A stretch of 64,000 bases of DNA from Membranipora membranacea (Eukaryota; Bryozoa; Gymnolaemata; Cheilostomatida; Membraniporidae), in contig OU612066.1 of the NCBI GenBank assembly GCA_914767715.1, forward strand, positions 3,725,001-3,789,000, given 5' to 3'. The position numbers and the translations under genes were made by a program. Below, piece by piece: positions 60,943-64,000 of this stretch; the first letter of the stretch is position 1, and every line of letters begins with the position of its first letter. The notes beneath the pieces are model-generated. The model did no database searches. It had not been told where the DNA came from and saw only the letters and a list, made by a program, of their open reading frames with translations.

Positions 60943-61268
60943 TTAAACCACATCTGCCACAACTGGGCTTTGCCCAGCTTAGCCACCAGTCAAAAATTTA
61001 AATAGGTGCCTTTAAAATCTAGCTGAGATCCATCACTAATAAAAATGTTGGATCTCAGCTAGATTTTAAAGGCACCTGATTGGTCAACCTCAACATATGT
61101 CATTACTAATGGTGGATGGCTGGGGAAGAAGATCTTCCTTATATTTTGAGAGTTCATGTAACTCCATTCAAAGCTACTGGCTAGATGTTTTGATGCCACA
61201 ACTCTCTATTTAAATTTTTGACTGGTGGCACTGATGGGCAACGCCCAGCTGTGTCAGCAGTTGTTAAA
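60943..61268. mobile_element. Foldback element containing a nested perfect hairpin
   Basis: The outer arms pair: GCCACCAGTCAAAAATTTAAATAG (60982-61005, 24 bases, given here as key word CCAGTCAAAAATTTAAAT) is exactly complementary to 61206-61229. Imperfect pairing extends outward through CACAACTGGGCTTTGCCCA against TGGGCAACGCCCAGCTGTG. Inside, 61004-61032 and 61049-61077 form an exact 29-base stem with a 16-base loop. There is no coding capacity and the ends are approximate. Confidence 0.65.
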
Positions 61269-63011
61269 CATATAATGAAACGTGACATTGTTGAAACTCA
61301 TTACACCCTGACAACCCTGTTTGAATTGATAGCTTTCCTGTGATATTTGATTTTGTTATATGTCATCACTTGGCATCCATTTTGATTTTCACATGCCTCG
61401 GGCTTAACATTAGTGTTTATTGATATATTTATTCATCTTATTTTTATCTTAATCAAGGGGGATTTCTTATTAGCATTTTTATGCACTCAGTAAAAAATGT
61501 TATTTTATGTAAACATCCTGGAGAGAGGGTTTTGAAATTGAACAAACAAACGCTGATTTCTTATTGTCAGATATCGCCCTGTTGTTTTTCTTGAGGGGCA
61601 GTAATACTTGAATTAATTGTTTGGGTTCAATATGAGGGTCCACCCAATTGTTGTGAGGGGGACTCCAAGCTGAAGGAATTGTTACAGTTATATCTGGTCG
61701 AGCTTTCACAAAGCCACAACACAAAAATTTGATTTGATCCGATCATATTAAACCAGCAAAATTGAAAAAAAGTAATGGTTGTATACAGGTGATATTGGGG
61801 GATATTGCAGCCGTTTCCGGACGTTTCTAGGCTCTAAATGATAGCAGACACTTGCAAAGTTCTACATCCACTAAACTTGACATGCTCTTTCAGACTTTGA
61901 TTGTTTTAAAACCATATAAACATATTTTGGGCACTTTCCCTTATGCCGATAGCGTTTGCAGCAATTGGACGCTTATTGTGCAGTATTATGCAAGTGACAT
62001 TTTCACTTTCAATGGAAAGATTCACAGCACTTCTGGATAAAATGAATTTATCATGATAGGAATTGCCCCCTCCGTGTTCATCTATGGCGTAAACGTCGGG
62101 TATGTACTGTATAAGCCCAATAAGCTGCTACTTTCATTTTAATTATTGGTTGTTTTCATATAAATTAAAAATAAATATGTTTCCATTGTTAGGAAATATT
62201 GTACAATTGTAGATGACATCATTCAATTACCGTTGTTGGGAAACTCATCCTTTACAGTTCTCTGAAGTAGATAGACCGGCTCGTACACTCCTTACCCAAT
62301 GTTTACATCGTAGATGAGTAGGGAAACCATTTCTTATTCCAGACGTTATTTTTACCTAGAAGAACTTTGAATTTTCTCACTGTTTAAATTGTTCATGGCT
62401 GTGTTAGCTGCAAGGCTATAAAATGTTTTGGGCTGTGAATAATAGTGTGTATGAATTACAGGTACAGTCAAGGGGGTCGGGAAAGATATATTAACTGAAG
62501 ATTCACCTGGTTGATGCTGGTGTTATATGTAAGCAATGTCTGAAGGGCATCAGCAAGGTTTGTTTTGAGCTTACTTGATCTATATTGAATGTATGTGCAA
62601 TTTTGTCTACAAAAACCAGAAAGTATTGCGTAACATATTGCTCTACCTATCAAACTCCCCTGATGGAAAAATACTTAAATAAAAAAAATCCTTAGTACAT
62701 AACTGTGAGCACCTGCTGTGAACAGGGAGGGTGGGAGGTGTATGTCCCACCTTCCCTGCTGTGAAGTTGCTAATTTGGAGTTGTCTGCTGATTGTGAAAG
62801 AAATAGCAACCCCCACAGCAATAAATTGTCCCGATGAATTTTGAACCGCATGTTTTACTCAGCTCCTTTCAATAACTATTACCCATGAATTACCAGGGTC
62901 AATCCAAAAGTACATCCTCACTATTAAATATCCAAGTATGGTTATAAAAATTGCTGAATCCATGTTTTACCACATCTCTCATTAAAATAACGTAAGATAA
63001 TTGCATTTCAG
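61269..63011. other. Non-coding stretch left of the partial zinc-ribbon gene
   Basis: No supported coding region. The upstream exon and promoter of the gene starting at 63012 should be here or further left but were not found. Confidence 0.35.
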
Positions 63012-63969
63012 GGCCTCGGTGTAAGACTTGTCAGGCGGTAATTGAGCTGACATCAGATGGACGATCGCCTAAATTTTGTTTTGAATGTGGGACCGCTTTG
63101 ACATTGGTAGAGACCCCGGTTAGTAAATGTTTCTCACGTAAGTGCCCTAGGTGTGGTACCGAGTACAAAGATCGCTCTGATGGAAGATTGATCAGATTCT
63201 GTGCCATGTGTGGATTCAAGATACATGGAACTATACACTGGAAGTATGTTACTGGGACGATAAGAAATGGTGAGTGATCTGATGGTGTATATAATGGTCA
63301 TATAAACTGTCATTGATACACATGAATGTATAACAGTTTATTTTGAGATTACTAAAAGACTCCCCAAAGACCAATAAATGTTATAGTCAGGCAGTTACAT
63401 AATTATGATCAAGTTTTGTCAGATATACATGTTAAAAAAATTTAATGCTCTTCTTGGCATGAATTATTGTTGGTGGAAAAAGTGCCTCCCATAAGAAAAG
63501 GTTATTCCTATTCTCTGCATTATCATGTCACAGTCTCCCGGTAGTGCTTGTTATTTGTACGCGCTTCCGTGAGTCTTTACTACTATTATTATTACTGTCA
63601 TAAGTGATGATAACATGAGTGTTAGTTGGAACTTGAAGATATCACAGCAAAAGTGCATATTGTTCTAATGGTCCTCAAAGTCAAACAACAACAATTCTCC
63701 AAGTTAAAAGTTATTGTACTCAATTTTTACACATAGAGCTTCAAGCAGCAGTGTCAGAGGGATCTAATAACCAAGTCGGTGATGGCGAGGCGGCTAAAAC
63801 ATCACCAAGAGCGACAGATGGCCCATCCATACATGATAATACAGGTTCGCAGAGTGATACCAACTGGGATTCTTGGAAAAGATTTGCTAATCAATGGGCA
63901 CTAACTGTGGTTAAAAAAAAGACCACCAACCTGCAAAAAGTCAAGCTTGCAAAACCGACCGAGACTGCG
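63012..63969 (+). CDS. Double zinc ribbon protein, partial at right edge
   Basis: Two exons are visible: 63012-63269 (phase 1 in, phase 1 out) and 63737-63969 (phase 1 in, phase 0 out, donor GCG|GTAAGT). The first codes for a double zinc ribbon with CKTC, FCFECG, CPRCG and FCAMCG, and shares the spacing and words SDGRSPKFC..CG..LTL with the modules at 34.2 and 53.4 kb. The second is a polar linker rich in Ser, Asn and Thr ending in a basic stretch (VVKKKTTNLQKVKLAKP). Start and remaining exons lie outside what I can resolve. By analogy with its two paralogues a C2H2 array could follow, but this is inference. It is transcribed away from the giant gene. Confidence 0.7.
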
Positions 63970-64000
63970 GTAAGTTCAAACGCATCGCTCAAACTAGCCC

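Noticed and set aside
1-64000. tRNA, rRNA, CRISPR or prokaryotic operon features
   Set aside because: No cloverleaf sequences, rRNA words or regularly spaced repeats were seen, and the introns rule out a prokaryotic source.

Overview
This window looks like nuclear DNA from an invertebrate animal. Coding sequence is AT-rich and split by short GT-AG introns, and the spliced proteins match animal families: UCKL1, DIRAS, ZDHHC4, eIF2-alpha, U5-40K and C2H2, BED and zinc-ribbon proteins. Degenerate non-LTR retrotransposons and short inverted-repeat elements lie between and inside the genes. An early-branching marine lineage such as a sponge would fit, but nothing here proves that. Exon coordinates were worked out by hand from splice consensus, phase and family conservation.

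Left half (1-28.5 kb), conserved housekeeping and signalling genes. A uridine-cytidine kinase-like gene (UCKL1, minus) runs off the left edge and carries a LINE fragment in its first intron. A decayed LINE (7.0-8.5 kb) and a hairpin element with a 9-bp target duplication (9.35 kb) follow. Next come a two-exon DIRAS-type small GTPase (minus), a ZDHHC4-like palmitoyltransferase (minus), a seven-exon eIF2-alpha gene (plus, Ser51 conserved) and a nine-exon SNRNP40/U5-40K gene (minus).

Right half (29.7-64 kb), a zinc-finger neighbourhood. A LINE reverse transcriptase sits between inverted copies of another repeat. Then comes a gene with four BED-type fingers, three of them split by long inserts. 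A plus-strand gene joins a double zinc ribbon, a SUMO-consensus linker and eight C2H2 fingers, with an antisense LINE ORF in one intron. Tail-to-tail with it is a very large minus-strand gene (14 recognised exons, about 2,740 residues). It has a paralogous double zinc ribbon at its N-terminal side, a Ser/Gln-rich linker, an unrecognised helical region, a SUMO-motif-rich region, two single fingers and an array of about 35 C2H2-like units ending in an acidic tail. A third gene with the same double zinc ribbon enters at the right edge (63.0 kb, plus).

The three double-zinc-ribbon modules, the mostly uniform phase-1 exon junctions, the shared SUMO motifs and a visible tandem exon-plus-intron duplication suggest a locally expanding family of chromatin or transcription-type proteins. 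I do not recognise this family by name, and it is the most interesting part of the window. The 53.5-63 kb stretch is mostly non-coding but holds several foldback elements, one perfect miRNA-like hairpin, a LINE relic and a possible broken CxxC gene.
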